Shown one piece after another: positions 26,072 through 37,704 of a DNA stretch of 64,000 nucleotides. The translations under genes and the position numbers were made by a program. Numbering within the stretch: the first letter of the stretch is position 1; each line of letters opens with the position of its first letter. The notes beneath the pieces are model-generated. The model made no database searches, had not been told where the DNA came from, and was given only the letters and a program-made list of their open reading frames with translations. Source of the stretch: Golubevia sp. BC0850 (lineage: Eukaryota; Basidiomycota; Exobasidiomycetes; Golubeviales; Golubeviaceae); contig JAAVVG010000014.1 of the NCBI GenBank assembly GCA_012976225.1, positions 372,001 through 436,000 of the forward strand, read 5' to 3'.

Positions 26072-26802
26072 ATGTTCATATCTACTTCCTCTCTCATTTT
26101 GGCTCTCGGATTTCCATCTCTAGTCTTTTCTCAGACTACCCCAGTCCTTACTGCTCGTGCACTTCCCCGTTCCACCCCTCTCCCATCAGTCACTGCTTGC
26201 GATCGTTCTCCAGTCGACACTCTTTGCTCACCATCAAAGAGTGGAGACTTCAAGGACAGCGAAAGCTTTGACTTACTCTTCAGAGGAAGAGACCCTGATG
26301 TCGATGGCTCAAGAACAGAATACGTCAAATTGGAACTACACAGCCATCGCTACGAAGAAAGATCCCGCATATTCGGAGCTTTTTCTGGAAAAGATAAATT
26401 CCTTCCAGACGTTATCAGAGCTGAGAATCTCTTTGCTCCTTGTGGATTGAACGGAACTTACGTCGTCCAGGTGAGGATTATGGGGAATGTGGAAAGTCCA
26501 TTCCGAGGTCTCAGTTTTCTCCAACCAGTTCCAGACTCTCACGAAACTGAAGTCTCCCTTTCCTTTTCTCCTTCCTGTTTGTTTCAAATAGGTAACTGAT
26601 GACTACGTCGAGAAATCTGGCGCCAAAGGAAGAACCTTTACCGAATGGGTGAGTCGATACGTCTCGAGAAGTCGCTGTTTAACAAAGCAAGACCTTGTAT
26701 TTGTTGGGGGCGTTGATCATCTCAACTGACTTTCTCTGAGCGCTTTATGTTTCGCAGGGACCCTTCGACATCGTCTCTCAAGAGTGTGATGTCGCCGAAT
26801 AA
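26072..26802 (+). CDS. small secreted protein with four cysteines, 166 aa
   Basis: Three exons (26072-26470, 26592-26648, 26758-26802) give 166 aa. Residues 1-20 form a signal peptide (LILALGFPSLVFS with likely cleavage before QTTPV). The mature chain has four cysteines at 43, 52, 124 and 162, an NGT glycosylation site at 127, and no membrane segment or anchor signal. The C3-C4 spacing and the strand-rich middle (TEYVKLELH, YVVQVTDDYVEK) suggest a compact beta-rich extracellular domain held by two disulfides. I do not recognise the family. Secreted proteins of this size are common in plant-associated basidiomycetes, but no function is claimed. Confidence 0.75.
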
Positions 26803-27340
26803 GGAGCTCACTTGATGAAAATTCGAGACCTGGATTACGTGGATTCCGTCTGTTCTGCCTTTCTGCTGCCTCATTCTATGAAGCTGTCTGTTCTATCTCA
26901 AGCTATCCGTTGTCTATCTTTGATACTTCCCACTTGAAAGTCTGCGAGAACTCTTTCTCCTTCTCCAGGAGTTTTCTCGACTGTTCGATAGGGAGTTCTG
27001 ATTCATGGTTTCTGAAGCTCCGGGAGTCCCGCCTGGAAACAGGGGAAGTTGAGGAGCAAAGAAAACGGAAAGAACCAAATAGCAGAGCATGTATTCATTC
27101 AAATGAAAGAGATAGCAAGAGTTGAAGACTAAAGGACATTTTCCGTGATCAGGAGGCAAAGGGAGAAGTTGGGAGAAAAGACTCGAGGTATTGCTAGGAC
27201 TTGATACAGGTTGAGAGGCGAGAGTTCTTGGTAGAAGACGTTTGGAAGGGATAGAAATCAGATGGTTCCAAGTTTCAGTAAGCGACGGCTGAATGAAGAA
27301 AGGAAGAAGTGAAGTAGGTTGTGACTCACCCAAGAAATTC
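26803..27340. other. convergent spacer
   Basis: A 538-base stretch between the stop codons of the secreted protein (plus) and the F-box gene (minus). A GTGAGT-type donor on the minus strand near 27329 just past the F-box stop could mark a spliced 3' UTR or an alternative C-terminus. No independent gene is supported. Confidence 0.35.
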
Positions 27341-29292
27341 TCAGTATCGAAGTACCCTGTGATTAAAGCCAAGGACATTGTTTTCCAACCATTCGAGAGT
27401 CTTCTCATCGACTTGCAAAGGTGGGTTCACCGTCAGGTTGCTTGTTTTGACGCATGAGCCAGGAAAAGCTGTCGTCCCGTTTGATGCTGGAGAATCACAT
27501 GATTCGAGATCACCACCGGTGGCAGCGAGCATGACTTGGCTTGTCGAAAGTAAACCATTGATAGCTTTCCTACTTGCTGCGTTCGAAGCGAGATCGAGTG
27601 CATCGATCGGCGTAGAGTTGGAGGGGTAGTCGTCGTCTCCAAGCGTTATTGATGAAAGTTTTGGAAGCAGGAGCGAATCCTCGAAGCCTGCTCTGACGCT
27701 CTCTTTTGATAGCGGAGTGAGCAGTAAGATGAGATGGTTCCAGAATCCAATCGGTGCATGAGCACTCCCCACCTTGATAGATAGCGTGGCGAGAAAGTTG
27801 AATTCCTTGAGAGAGTGAACGAGCGCAGAAGCTAGAGCTGGACCATTGGGAGGTGGTGAATGGTCTCCGGGCTCGAGGCCGTAGATTATGAATTCTGAAG
27901 GACTGCACCCAGACTTGAGACCAGCCAGGTGCCGGGGATTGAGGAAATCAACTTGGAGGAATTCCAGATTTAGCGAGATCAGATTGGTGAAGAAAAGACT
28001 TGAATTCGCTCTGACCTCTGCGGAACTTGTGACTTGAGGTACTTATTCGAGATACAAAACCTACAAGAACGGAAGACTCATCACCCGAGCTTCCCGAACC
28101 AAGTTTTTCTGCATCCAGGGAGCCTCGAAGCTAACCAATTTCGAAGCAGAAGGGAGCAACTTGACTACGCAAAGTGAGCTCACCTTTGAACTGTGAACTG
28201 TCACCTCTCTTGCATCACGAAGACGCTCGATCAGATCGTCGTCACAGATCAAGCTGGCCGAAGCTGCTTTCCAAACAAGCTTGTCCAGTGATGCAGTCCA
28301 GGCAGACGAGAACTTGACGATTTTGACATTAGAGGACTCGGAGTAGAGGACCCCCTGGCCATCCAGTTCTAGATTGCAGAGCAGCTTGAGCGACGGACAC
28401 TGTGCCGCGATCCTGGCAACGAGCCTTGAGTGTCCTTGATGAGAAAGAGAAAGATACTTGATTGTCTTGGAGGAGAGCACGATTACATCATGAATTCTGA
28501 TCTTTTCTTGCGTGCTGAGCTTGTTTTGGAGTTTGATTTTGACGTTAACGATTGAATTCCTACATCTACGGTTAAACTCCTCCAGTCCTGCTGAGACGGA
28601 ATCTCCCCGGCCTTCCATCTCGAAGACCCGAAACATTTCTGAAGATTTTTTGGCTAGATCCCTCCAAGGCTTTGCGACCTGAATCGATCTAGCTATAGAA
28701 GGAGCAGTGCAGAAGGAGAGAACCTTGAGGAAGAGGTCTTGAGAGATCCTTTTGCTGAAGAGACCCTCGCGTTCTCTGGCCTTCAAAGCCAAGACCTCTT
28801 CTTTTAGATCTGAAATCCCTCTTGTTCTCATCTGTAAGATCTTGCTGCCCACTTTGACTGGTAGTGAGACGAGTTCTTCATGACGAGCTCCCTTCCTAGC
28901 GGCCTGGAGATGATGTAGCGCCAAACCGAGATGCTCATGGGTGGCTGTAGTATGTGTTTGTACGCAGGGAAGATCGAGAAGTAGATAGATTGGTGGGTAG
29001 AGAGATGGAAGGTAGAGATGAGGTGAGAACGATAAGGGTTTTCATCTCCCTTCCCCTCCCTTCTTTTCTGTCTCATGTAAAGACTCACCTGATTGCATAT
29101 ATTCTGGGCAGTCTTGAAATCGAGTCTATCCAAAGTATTTTGAGCTTGGAGCAGTAGTGATGGCTCAGGTCGAGGTTGAGAGGAGGAAGAGGCAGCAGCG
29201 CTCTCCTCAGCATTAGAGTTGGTCGCTCTTTTCGCAGCTGCTTCCGATTCGGAATCTTGATTGATTCTCTTTGATCTTGATCGTGTTGACAC
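27341..29292 (-). CDS. F-box and leucine-rich-repeat-like protein
   Basis: Two well-supported exons (28903-28065 and 28010-27341, joined across a 54-base GTAGGT...CAG intron) follow an N-terminal exon ending at 29089. Exon 2 carries an F-box-like helix set ([14 protein letters not shown] and [12 protein letters not shown]) at roughly its residues 45-85. Irregular Leu-rich repeats follow and continue into exon 3 ([20 protein letters not shown]). Such proteins are substrate receptors of SCF ubiquitin ligases. The 5' end is unresolved: the N-terminal exon frame has no ATG downstream of the preceding stop and opens only at GTG 29292. A mini-exon from an ATG near 29380 with a weak donor would fit the phase, but it would abut the divergent acyltransferase start. 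The acceptor at 28904 is chosen by phase and CAG. Confidence 0.65.
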
Positions 29293-29391
29293 CAGAATAT
29301 GAAAATGAGTAGTGACCGTTGGAGAAGGAAGATTAACTTGGCTGACTCTTCCTTCTCTCCCGCCATCACTCAGTGCTCATTCTTGCACTCA

Positions 29392-31570
29392 ATGACCGCC
29401 TCTACTGCAACGAGAGCCTTCATAAGATCATCTTCAAGATCAACTTTAAAAAATCGATTGGAAATCAAGCACAATCTCAACAATAACAGCAATCATCTTC
29501 CAATCCGAACATCCACCACCAACTCTAATCTCCGTCACAGCTCTAGCTCTTCTTCAACCTGCTCGCCTGCCTTCCCTTGCGTTGATGCGAACGAAGCTAG
29601 AGGTGAAAGGTTGAGATTAAGAGCAGAACAAGATAGAATCCGATTTCAATCTAAGAATTTAAGCCAGCAGAATGAACCCAAAGCTCCAGCCTGTCCTCCA
29701 CCATCTTCCTCTTCTTCCTCTTCTAATCCTTCAGTAGCCTTCCCCTGCGTAGACGCAAACGAAGCACGGGCCGAGAGATTGAGGAACCAAGGTCCAGCTC
29801 TAGAATCCAATTCTTCATCTTCCACCTCAACAGACGATGGTCCAGAGCCAGCCTATTCAAAAGTGGTTTCTGGTTATGAGCTCTTCCATTACGATCAACC
29901 TTTCTCATTAGATTATGGCGGTGAATTACCATCTTTCTCTCTAGCTTATGAAACATGGGGAAAACTCAACCCTTCAAAATCAAATTGCATTCTCCTACAT
30001 ACGGGTCTTTCAGCTTCTTCCCACGCAGCTTCAACTCCCAAGAACCCTTCCAAAGGTTGGTGGGAAGCTTTCATCGGACCTGGGAAACCTCTAGATACGA
30101 ACAAATATTTTATTATCTGTACGAACGTCTTAGGTGGTTGTTATGGTTCTACAGGTCCTTCTTCACCTCATCCAAGTGATGGACAAGCTTGGGCTACCCG
30201 TTTACCACTTCTGAGTCTCTGGGATATGGTTCGAGCTCAATTCAAGCTACTGGATCATATGGGAATTGAGAAGCTTTATGCCTCTCTAGGTAGTAGCATG
30301 GGTGGAATGCAATCTATTGCTGCTGCTCATTTGGAACCAGAGAGAGTGGCAAGAGTAGTCAGTATCTCTGGTTGCGCTAGAAGTGGTCCTTCTAGTATCG
30401 CTTTGAGGTATGCTCAGAGAAGTGGTGAGTGCATGATGTTGAAGGGAGGAGGTCAAAAGTGATGCGGCGGGGAGATGAGAGAGTGAAGACGGAACGTCGA
30501 TGAGTCCAAGAGCAACACACATGGAGTTTGGAAGGAGCTTGCCCATGTTGCCCCTATCTTGCATATTCGAATCCTCTCCCAAGAACATCAAGAGTCAACC
30601 CTCATGAATGAGTCGCAGGAGTCCATAAGAAAAGCTGAATGCATGCCTGACATTCGTCTCTCCTCTCTCTCTCCTTCCCCAACTCAGTCCTCATGTCCGA
30701 TCCCAACTGGAATAGAGGTTTCTACTACTCTCCTGGTCAACTACCTCCTCATACTGGAATGAAGCTAGCTCGACAGATTGCCACCATCACCTATCGATCT
30801 GGACCAGAATGGGAGCAAAGGTTCGGTCGATCTCGAAGACTTGCGGATCCCACTTCTACTTCCACTTCAATCGGTACCAGAAAAGAGCAAGATCCAGCAC
30901 TCTGTCCAGACTTCTTGATCGAAACCTACCTGGATCATCAAGGAGAACAATTCTGTCTAAAATATGATGCTAATTCTCTGATTTACATTAGTAAAGCTAT
31001 GGATCTCTTTGACATGAGTGATTATGCTTTAGAAGATTTAGAGGAAAGGAGGAAAAGAAATGGAATGAAGAAAGCAGTTTCAGATGATAACGGGCCCCTG
31101 ATTGACGTTGTCGCTCCAGAGGCAGAAGACTTGGAACAAATCGAGGCGATGTCTGCTACTAGACCTAGTAGATCTTCGTCGGATAATATCAGCAACTCGA
31201 AACCACGTCAGCATATCTCAACTTTATCGTCTCCTGCTGCTCATGCTTATGTTCCAAGTTTGGCAAGAGGTCTTTCATCTTTAGCGACCACTCCAACACT
31301 CGTTCTGGGAGTTCAATCCGATATTCTGTTCCCAGTCGAACAACAAAGAGAGATCGCGGAATGTTTAAGGTTGAACGGAAATCAGAACGTCAGTTATTAT
31401 GAAATCGACGCTCCTCATGGTCATGATAGTTTCTTGTGAGTAACATTTTGAGAAAGCGTGCTCTGTGCAAGATTAGAAGCTCATCGGCTTTCGTGCCCTT
31501 TCCCTCTACTTTCCTCTCCAGAATCGATGTCGCTAACGTGGGTGGAGCTATTCGAGGATTCTTGGGCTGA
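29392..31570 (+). CDS. Cys2/CysA-type serine O-acyltransferase (MetX family), mitochondrial
   Basis: Three exons (29392-30424, 30688-31435, 31522-31570) give 609 aa. The alpha/beta-hydrolase core has [12 protein letters not shown], the nucleophile elbow GSSMGGMQ with Ser302, a distal Asp in GVQSDILFP and His in PHGHDSF. The GSSMGGMQ elbow, the [11 protein letters not shown] and [10 protein letters not shown] segments and a Ser/Arg-rich presequence ([15 protein letters not shown]) match fungal serine O-succinyl/acetyltransferases (S. pombe Cys2, Aspergillus CysA) better than cytosolic homoserine acetyltransferase Met2. The reaction activates serine for cysteine synthesis. The family's FPCVD-type N-terminal motif occurs twice, at about 60-75 and 116-131. 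A Ser-rich insertion of about 80 residues sits before the last beta strands. An upstream ATG at 29299 would add 31 residues without a targeting signature. Confidence 0.85.
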
Positions 31571-31867
31571 AGTTTCAAATCAAAGTTTGAGTCGTTGGGA
31601 AAGAAAAGAGTAGTGGGCCATTGCTTCGAACATATCCATTTGCATCCTTCCGTATCCTTCATTTTCTCTGCTGTATCGATAATCTCTGGCTTCATTTTTC
31701 CGCAATAGAAAGTCGATTTTGCTCTTTGCGGGGATTGGTTGACTTGTTCCGCCTACGGGACTGCTGCTTTCCGAGAGCTCTAGTGCAAGCTCGAAGAAGA
31801 GTTGGGAAGGTTTTCTTCTCTCTCTCCTCCCTTCCTCCCTTTTTGTCAATCATCTCACAAGATCAAA

Positions 31868-32600
31868 ATGGGTCGAGGCAACGTAGTCGACGAATCACTC
31901 CCAACCCCTGCTCAGCTAGCAGAAGCTGACGAATGCGAAATTTTCGACAAGGACTCCAAGCCCCTAAAGTTCTCTTCGATCCGCTTCTCCTCTAAGACGA
32001 CAATTGTGCTCTTCGTAAGACACTGGGGATGTGGATTATGCTCTGGCTACTTAGATGAAGTGACCAGAAAGTTCAAGCCATTATTCGAGGAGGGAAGCGA
32101 GGAGAGCAAGAGGATCCAATTGATCGTCATCGGACACGGTGGGCCGGAAGGAATAGAAAGATATCGCAAGTTTGCTGGAAATATCAAATGTGAAATCTAT
32201 GCCGATCCTGAAAAGAAGTTGTACAAGGCTCTAGGAATCGTTAACCAATTGAAAGAAATGGGTATAGGAGTGAGTATCAGAGTTGTTTCTTCCGTCTGTC
32301 CTCTGCGTTCTCACTTCTGCCTCTTGTCTCTATCTGTATTCCCTTTTCTCTTCCCGGCTCACTCAGCCCAAGCACAAGCGTAGCGGATCAACTCTTTGGA
32401 TGGTTCTCGCCTCGGCCTACGAATCTCTTACTGCTGGTTCTCTGCGCTCAAAACAAGGTGCCGTCATGCAGCTTGGAGCCGACTTTATCTTCCACCCATC
32501 AGGAGAACCTTACTTTGCTCATAGGATGATAACAGGAAGGGATCGTTCGGAGTATGCTCTTCTCGCTGAAAAGGCTGGTTTCGAGGTGGCCAAAGATTAA
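31868..32600 (+). CDS. PRXL2 / AhpC-TSA2 family thioredoxin-fold protein
   Basis: Two exons (31868-32269, 32367-32600) give 211 aa. The thioredoxin-like fold starts near residue 35 (TTIVLFVRHWGCGLC), with a CxxC pair in the position of the peroxiredoxin active site. It is followed by IQLIVIGHGGPEGIERYRKF and the IYADPEKKLYKALGI segment typical of AhpC/TSA2 (AAED1/PRXL2C-like) proteins. A QLGADFIFHPSGE strand-turn matches the C-terminal part of the family. No signal peptide is seen, so it is presumably cytosolic. Fungal members are poorly characterised; a redox role is inferred from CxxC only. Confidence 0.85.
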
Positions 32601-32881
32601 TCAAGACACTTCTTCATCCCACTCATCTTTTTGATTTTCATTCATTCCATCTACCAGCCCTTCACCCACTCTATTTATTTATATTTCATTCGAGACCTAA
32701 TTTGTTTAGCCTTTTACCTTCCTTCACTTTGTATCAGCCCCGCTTCTTCTCTCAAGTACCTCAAACCACGGCCCCTCTTCGACCCTTACGTGATCTCCAT
32801 CCATTCTGACTACTCAAAGTGGTCATAATTTAGTCTTTCGCACGACAGTCTGATTCAAGCAAGAGAGTGATACAAGGGGTA

Positions 32882-32988
32882 TTAGAAATTATATACTGGA
32901 AGCAAACGATTAGGACTGATGGACTGTCTGCAGAGGGGACACTCGGGCTTGCGGCAAGATCAGAAAATAATTCAGTGAAATGAAAACA

Positions 32989-33030
<42 letters not shown>

Positions 33031-34669
33031 GGGGAGCGAGGTCAGCGAGAGTGGCGATACCCAGAAAAAATTCTGCCAAAACAAGAACTCACCTTCTCCT
33101 CCGCCCAATTCATGATACAATCCCAACAAAATACATGACCACATTCAGTCACAGCACTGTTTCCCTTCTCCGGAGTTCTAGTATCCATACACAAAGTACA
33201 TTTCAAAACCCCTTCCCCGATAGCTTCCAGTTCTGCAGCTTTCCCTTGAGCTGCCGCTCTAGCAGCATTGATTTGATCCAAAGGTGCATTCTTCGGAAGT
33301 CCCAAACTAGCGACTGAAGGTTTCGAATCTGGAGAAGGATAGGAAAGAGGAGCCGAACCTCTATGCTTATCTGGATCATTTGAATTTGAAGTTAAAGTTG
33401 CAGGGAAAGAAGAATGTGACCAAGTCCTTCCATCTAATTTGACTGAATCTGAAAGTTTCTGAACTTGTGATGATTCTTGTTCTGATTCGTCGTAGGTTGG
33501 AGGAGAGTCATTTTCTTCGTTAGAAGTTTGACGAGAGAGACGCCAATTATTGGCTGCCATTCCAAATTTGACTGTCAATTGAGTTGCTAGCAGAACCCCT
33601 AGAACTTCGTAGGAAGGAAGTCTGGCACCAGGTCGAGGAGGTATCGTAGAGATCTGGAGAATGAAAAGGAATCGGAGAGAGATAAGAAACAGCTGGAACT
33701 TCGGGATAGCTGAGAGAGAGGGCACTTACGTATTCAACTCCAGCCAATCTCTGAGCGACTCCGTAGTACCTCCCACCGAGATAGAAGATAGCAATATGAG
33801 CTGCACCTGCATAGGCTAGCCAGCCATCTGTTGCTGTAATCGAGCTCATCTCAGGTAACTTATTAGCCAAGTAAGCCAGAGTTCGATCTATCCTTCCTGG
33901 CCTCTCTTCCTTTTCTTCGGTTGTATCACTCCTCCTAGAACTTCTAAGAGCCATAGCACGCATTTTTGCTCTCTGAGCTGCTTGGGTTCTTGCAGCGTGG
34001 GTTCGTAGGATGAATCGTCGGAGGGATGAGTAGATTCTGGTGAGGAGGAAAGGTGCTAGAACGTGGAGAACTATGAAGAGAGCTCTCCGCTGTCAAGAGT
34101 GAGAATGCAGATCAAAGTTGAATCAGTTTCTCTACATCTGGTTGCCAAAGAGAAGAGACAGTTTTACTCTACCACTATCACCGACCACCAATTCCTCTCA
34201 CTCTCTTACTCACCGATGTCCCAACGATTCTACCAGTTCTACTTTCAGTCATCATAGCATTTACATATTCTTCTCCCAAAGTCTGTGATCCACCCAAACT
34301 ACTCAAAGAGTAATAAGTCAAACTTCCAATCAAACCGATCAACTCGGTGCTTGAATGTAGGAACCTTGTACCAAAGATTGATCTGACTACATCCTTCACT
34401 TGAGATTGTAACAGATCTTTGTAGTAAACGTCTTTTTGATAGGCTCTTACTATTTCAGGTTGAGCCGCTCTTGGGAATGAGAACTTGGATAGAGCGGTGT
34501 AGGAAGTAATTCGAGATTGTGATCCTGATCCTGGGGAATCGGACTGATGATTTGATGTAGATGGAGTTGAGGAGTTGGATTGAGGTGTAGATGTAGATGT
34601 AGATGTAGATCCACCTAATGCTGCTAGAGATTCGCTTGAAGAAGGTGGAACATCGTCAGAGTTTGTCAT
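32882..34669 (-). CDS. PEX10: peroxin Pex10, peroxisomal RING E3 ligase
   Basis: Four exons (34669-34214, 34089-33730, 33653-33093, 32947-32882) give 480 aa. The N-terminal 75 residues are Ser/Thr-rich. The Pex2/10/12 membrane region follows (GTRFLHSSTELIGLIGSL, AYAGAAHIAIFYLGGRYYG, RLPSYEVLGVLLATQL). A C3HC4 RING at about 424-466 starts CTLCMDTRTPEKG, continues CGHVFCWDCIMNW and is completed by the 22-codon last exon (PECPLCRQ). With Pex2 and Pex12 it ubiquitinates the PTS1 receptor Pex5 for recycling at the peroxisomal membrane. A Ser/Pro-rich linker of about 110 residues lies before the RING. The last intron contains a (CT)n tract on the coding strand. The first in-frame ATG is 34669; the frame upstream opens only at a TTG. 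Confidence 0.93.
32992..33020. repeat. (GA)14 microsatellite in PEX10 intron 3
   Basis: A 29-base pure GA run. On the PEX10 coding strand it reads as (CT)n and lies about 45 bases upstream of the 3' splice site at 32948, where it can serve as a polypyrimidine tract. Confidence 0.9.
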
Positions 34670-34977
34670 GATGGTGGTGGTATCGGGAGGCAAGAAGAGA
34701 GCGCTACTGATGAAAAGTGCAAGAAGGAAACCGATAACCGGAATTTTTGAATTCTACCTTGCGAGATTGCTATATTTATCTACAAATCACCTTGAAAAAA
34801 CAGGAAAAAGATCAAGAGAAACCAATTTCCAAACAGAGAGCGACACCCCCATCTGTCCTTCGGACCTGTCCCGCTATCCCTGATTGCCTCTCCATCTCGC
34901 CTCACTCCTCTTTCGTTAAACTCTCCAGATTCCAAGACTTGCCATTGGCGAAAAGGGCGTTCCAAAGGGATAAACAA
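34670..34977. other. PEX10 promoter and acetyltransferase 3' flank
   Basis: 308 bases between two minus-strand genes. No additional ORF or clear box is seen. It must contain the poly(A) site of the upstream gene and the PEX10 promoter. Confidence 0.35.
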
Positions 34978-36124
34978 TCATTCCTTGGCTCCCATCTCCA
35001 TCCTGGCCTTCTTAGCTGCTTCTCCCCTTTCTTCTTCTGGAACTGTAGCGATTACTCTGGCTGGGTTACCGACGGCTACTGAATAGTCGGGAATATCTCT
35101 AGTCACCACAGAGCCAGCACCGACTGTACAGCCATCTCCAATAACGACTCCAGCCATGATAGAAGAATTCCCACCGACCCATACGTCTCTTCCAATCTTG
35201 ACAGGTAGAGCTCTTTCTAGACCTTGTTCTCTCTCCTTGATTCCAGTAGAATGAGTTCCAGCATAGACATGTACGTTCGGACCCCAAACAGTCCCTGAGA
35301 AAAGGACAAGGAGTAAATCAGAGAAGAGCGAGGATCAAAGCATTTCTAATTTCGTCCTGTTTGCCCTAGACCCACCAGTTCCAATTCTAACTTCCGCACA
35401 ATCCAAAATCGTGGTGTTAAAATTGCAATAGAAGCTACCTTCCAATTTGATATTTGTACCATAGTCGCACCAGAATGGAGGTTCAACTTCGACTCTCTCT
35501 ACGTCCTTGCGTGAGACTCCCAAGATTTGAGCGAACAATGAACGTCTAGTTTCACCCATTACATCTAAAGGAGTTGCATCACCTTCGTCTGCACTACCTC
35601 CAATACCTTGAGCTTTTTCACCTGGAGCCAAATCTACAGGATCCATATCGTTGGGGAGGGAAGAGTTGAAGGCATGCATGAGACGTCTAACTCGCAGTCT
35701 TGCTCTTACGAGACCTGGCTCATTGGCGACATAAGGAAGACCTAGAAGACCCTGAGATTTGAAAGAGGGTAGAAAGAGCAGGAAGTCAACACATGAGAGG
35801 AAGAGGGAAGCGACAAAGAGTGAAGGATCCTTCCTAATCTTAAACATTCTATCATGCCCTCACTTCCAATCCAAGGGAGCTCTAGACAGGCTTGAGAGGA
35901 TTCTCGATTTCTCGATTTCTATTTCTTACCACTCTTCTACCATCTCCTGATGTCCTTTGTCTGGTCTCTCTCTCTCTCTCTCTCTCCCTCCTCAGATTTC
36001 CTTATCAGCAACTTACCTTTTCAGTCTCGCTCAACTCTCCAATCTTATGCCCATGCAGCTTATCGGCTTCTGCAAACTTCTGTCCAGAAGACATCCCTTT
36101 TGGTAGAATCGAAGAGGGAGCCAT
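34978..36124 (-). CDS. NodL/LacA/maltose-type sugar O-acetyltransferase (left-handed beta helix)
   Basis: Three exons (36124-36017, 35751-35376, 35294-34978) give 266 aa. An N-terminal helix pair of the Mac type (GLPYVANEPGLVRARLRVRRLMHAFN) is followed by the hexapeptide-repeat region: PPFWCDYGTNIKLEGSFYCN, then CAEVRIGTG and GPNVHVYAGTH with the catalytic His, then KIGRDVWVGGNSS and VTRDIPDYSVAVGNPARVI. These features match maltose/galactoside/NodL O-acetyltransferases, which move acetyl from acetyl-CoA to sugars as trimers. A Gly/Asp-rich insert of about 35 residues sits in the N-terminal domain. No signal peptide. The natural acceptor sugar cannot be told from sequence. Confidence 0.88.
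35965..35986. repeat. (TC)11 microsatellite in acetyltransferase intron 1
   Basis: A 22-base TC run just downstream of the intron 1 donor region. On the coding strand it is (GA)n, so here it is not a polypyrimidine tract. Confidence 0.85.
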
Positions 36125-36676
36125 GGTTCCAAATTCTATGAGATGTTGATGGTTTTGGAAGGAAGAAGACAGTCTGAACTTCGATCCTTCAAGTCTCCGA
36201 ATGGATCGATTCTCTCCTCCGTTTTGAGTTGTGAGGTGAGAAGCTTGTTGCTGGATAGCAAGAATTTGGAAACTCAAAAAGCGATTTCAGAGGAAAGGTA
36301 ACTCACTTGAGACAAAAAGAAGGGGTTGGGAAATGACGGGCAAGAAGAAAGCAGTTCGTCGCCCTTGCTTCACCGGGAGGGACTGGAAGTCAGACTAGTT
36401 CGTCGCTCTCAAGAACTGTTTTCTTCCTTTCAAAAACAATCAAGTTGAGAGCTTCGTACAGTAAGTAGTTCAAAAAGAACATCGTTGTTTCGTATCGTAA
36501 ACATTACATGAAAGAGAACTTAGAAAAATGCGAACGATCCCCTTCACAACTTCTCACAACTTCCCTCCTTCTTTCTTCTCCTGGAGCTACCACCCATTGA
36601 TAGTTTCTTGGCTTTTCAGATTCACGCTTTACATTCCTTGTCATCTATTTCCATCCTTGCCCCAAGTTCCCAGACC
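36125..36676. other. acetyltransferase promoter and p24 3' flank
   Basis: 552 bases between two minus-strand genes. The open frame just upstream of the acetyltransferase ATG starts only at TTG, so it is read as leader. No other gene or repeat is recognised. Confidence 0.35.
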
Positions 36677-37704
36677 CTAAACTCTATACCGTTTTGTACT
36701 TCCAGTGTTGAAGAGATGTCTTACGACATAAACTTGAGCTCCAGAGATGGCCATCATAGCTAAAGACTCAATCAGGGAATAGTAGAAGATACGAGCTCTG
36801 AAGGATAAGAGGTGGGAAAAGGGTGAGAAAGGAAAAGTAAAGAAAAATGAGTTAGAAAGTTGGATTTGACGCTTTCGATGCTCGACTGCATGCCAACCAA
36901 ATCGACTCTTCTTAACACTTTTGAGATGAAATTTCATCTCAATCATCTTGAGAAATTAAAAGGAGGCTCCCATGCTCCCAGCTGCTGCTCCCCACTTTCT
37001 ATCCGTTCGCTGTCTCTGACCCTTCCCCCCAATTTCCTCTTTCATACTCACTGCGTGCTAACAACAGTAGCATAGTTTCGATTCTCCCTCGTCCTGAAGT
37101 AACGTTGAGTTCGTGAGATCCCACTGAGTTGAGACCCAACTTTAGAGATGCTTTCTTCAAGAGGAGCTGAAACTTCGGATAGAGCAGGTGAACCTGAAGC
37201 TAGAGGTAGGTCCAATCTTGGTTCCGATTCCACTGTGATATCAAAGTCGATCTGAGAAGTGAATAGAAGCAAGCTTCAGCCAACCTTTTTGAGAGAAACA
37301 CAAGCCTTCCTACAAGAGGTGGCAGCTGGGATGGAAATGCTAATCCTATCCATTTTACTCACCAGCTTCTCACTAAAAGCTCCTTCATTCTCAAAACAGA
37401 AAGCATATTCCCCTACTGTATTTCCAGTAAAGATTATATCCAACTGTTTCTCTTTAACTCCTTCGATGATAACATGATCAGCTGGGTTCATGACAGAATA
37501 ATCGATATCGAAATGTCCACCAGATTGAACTGCAAAGTAGAAACCAACTTTCTCTCCTGCTTTATCTACCCAAGCATAGAAACATGATTTTTCATGTCCT
37601 GCGAGAATTGTGGTTAAGGCTGCTGCTTGAGTTGTTGGGATCAAAGATGATAAGATGGTGATTAGAAGCAAGGCTGGTAGTAGGAAGAAGGCAGATCCAG
37701 TCAT
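36677..37704 (-). CDS. p24/emp24-gp25L family cargo receptor
   Basis: Three exons (37704-37363, 37251-37052, 36797-36677) give 220 aa. Residues 1-28 are a signal peptide (LLPALLLITILSSLIPTTQA). The GOLD domain has the paired cysteines in HEKSCFYAW and EYAFCFENE. A coiled-coil segment leads to the conserved RTRENRNYATVVSTQ, followed by one C-terminal membrane span (SLIESLAMMAISGAQVYVV) and a short cytosolic tail RHLF..KRYRV with the aromatic and basic residues used for COPII/COPI binding. p24 proteins cycle between ER and Golgi and select cargo such as GPI-anchored proteins. Exon 3 was fixed by the phase-2 join at VVSTQ|ARIFYY. The subfamily (alpha, beta, gamma, delta) is not certain. Confidence 0.9.

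Noticed and set aside
36923-36940. 18-base palindrome GAGATGAAATTTCATCTC in a p24 intron
   Set aside because: Short and AT-rich; a palindrome of this kind is not surprising in 64 kb and has no flanking feature.
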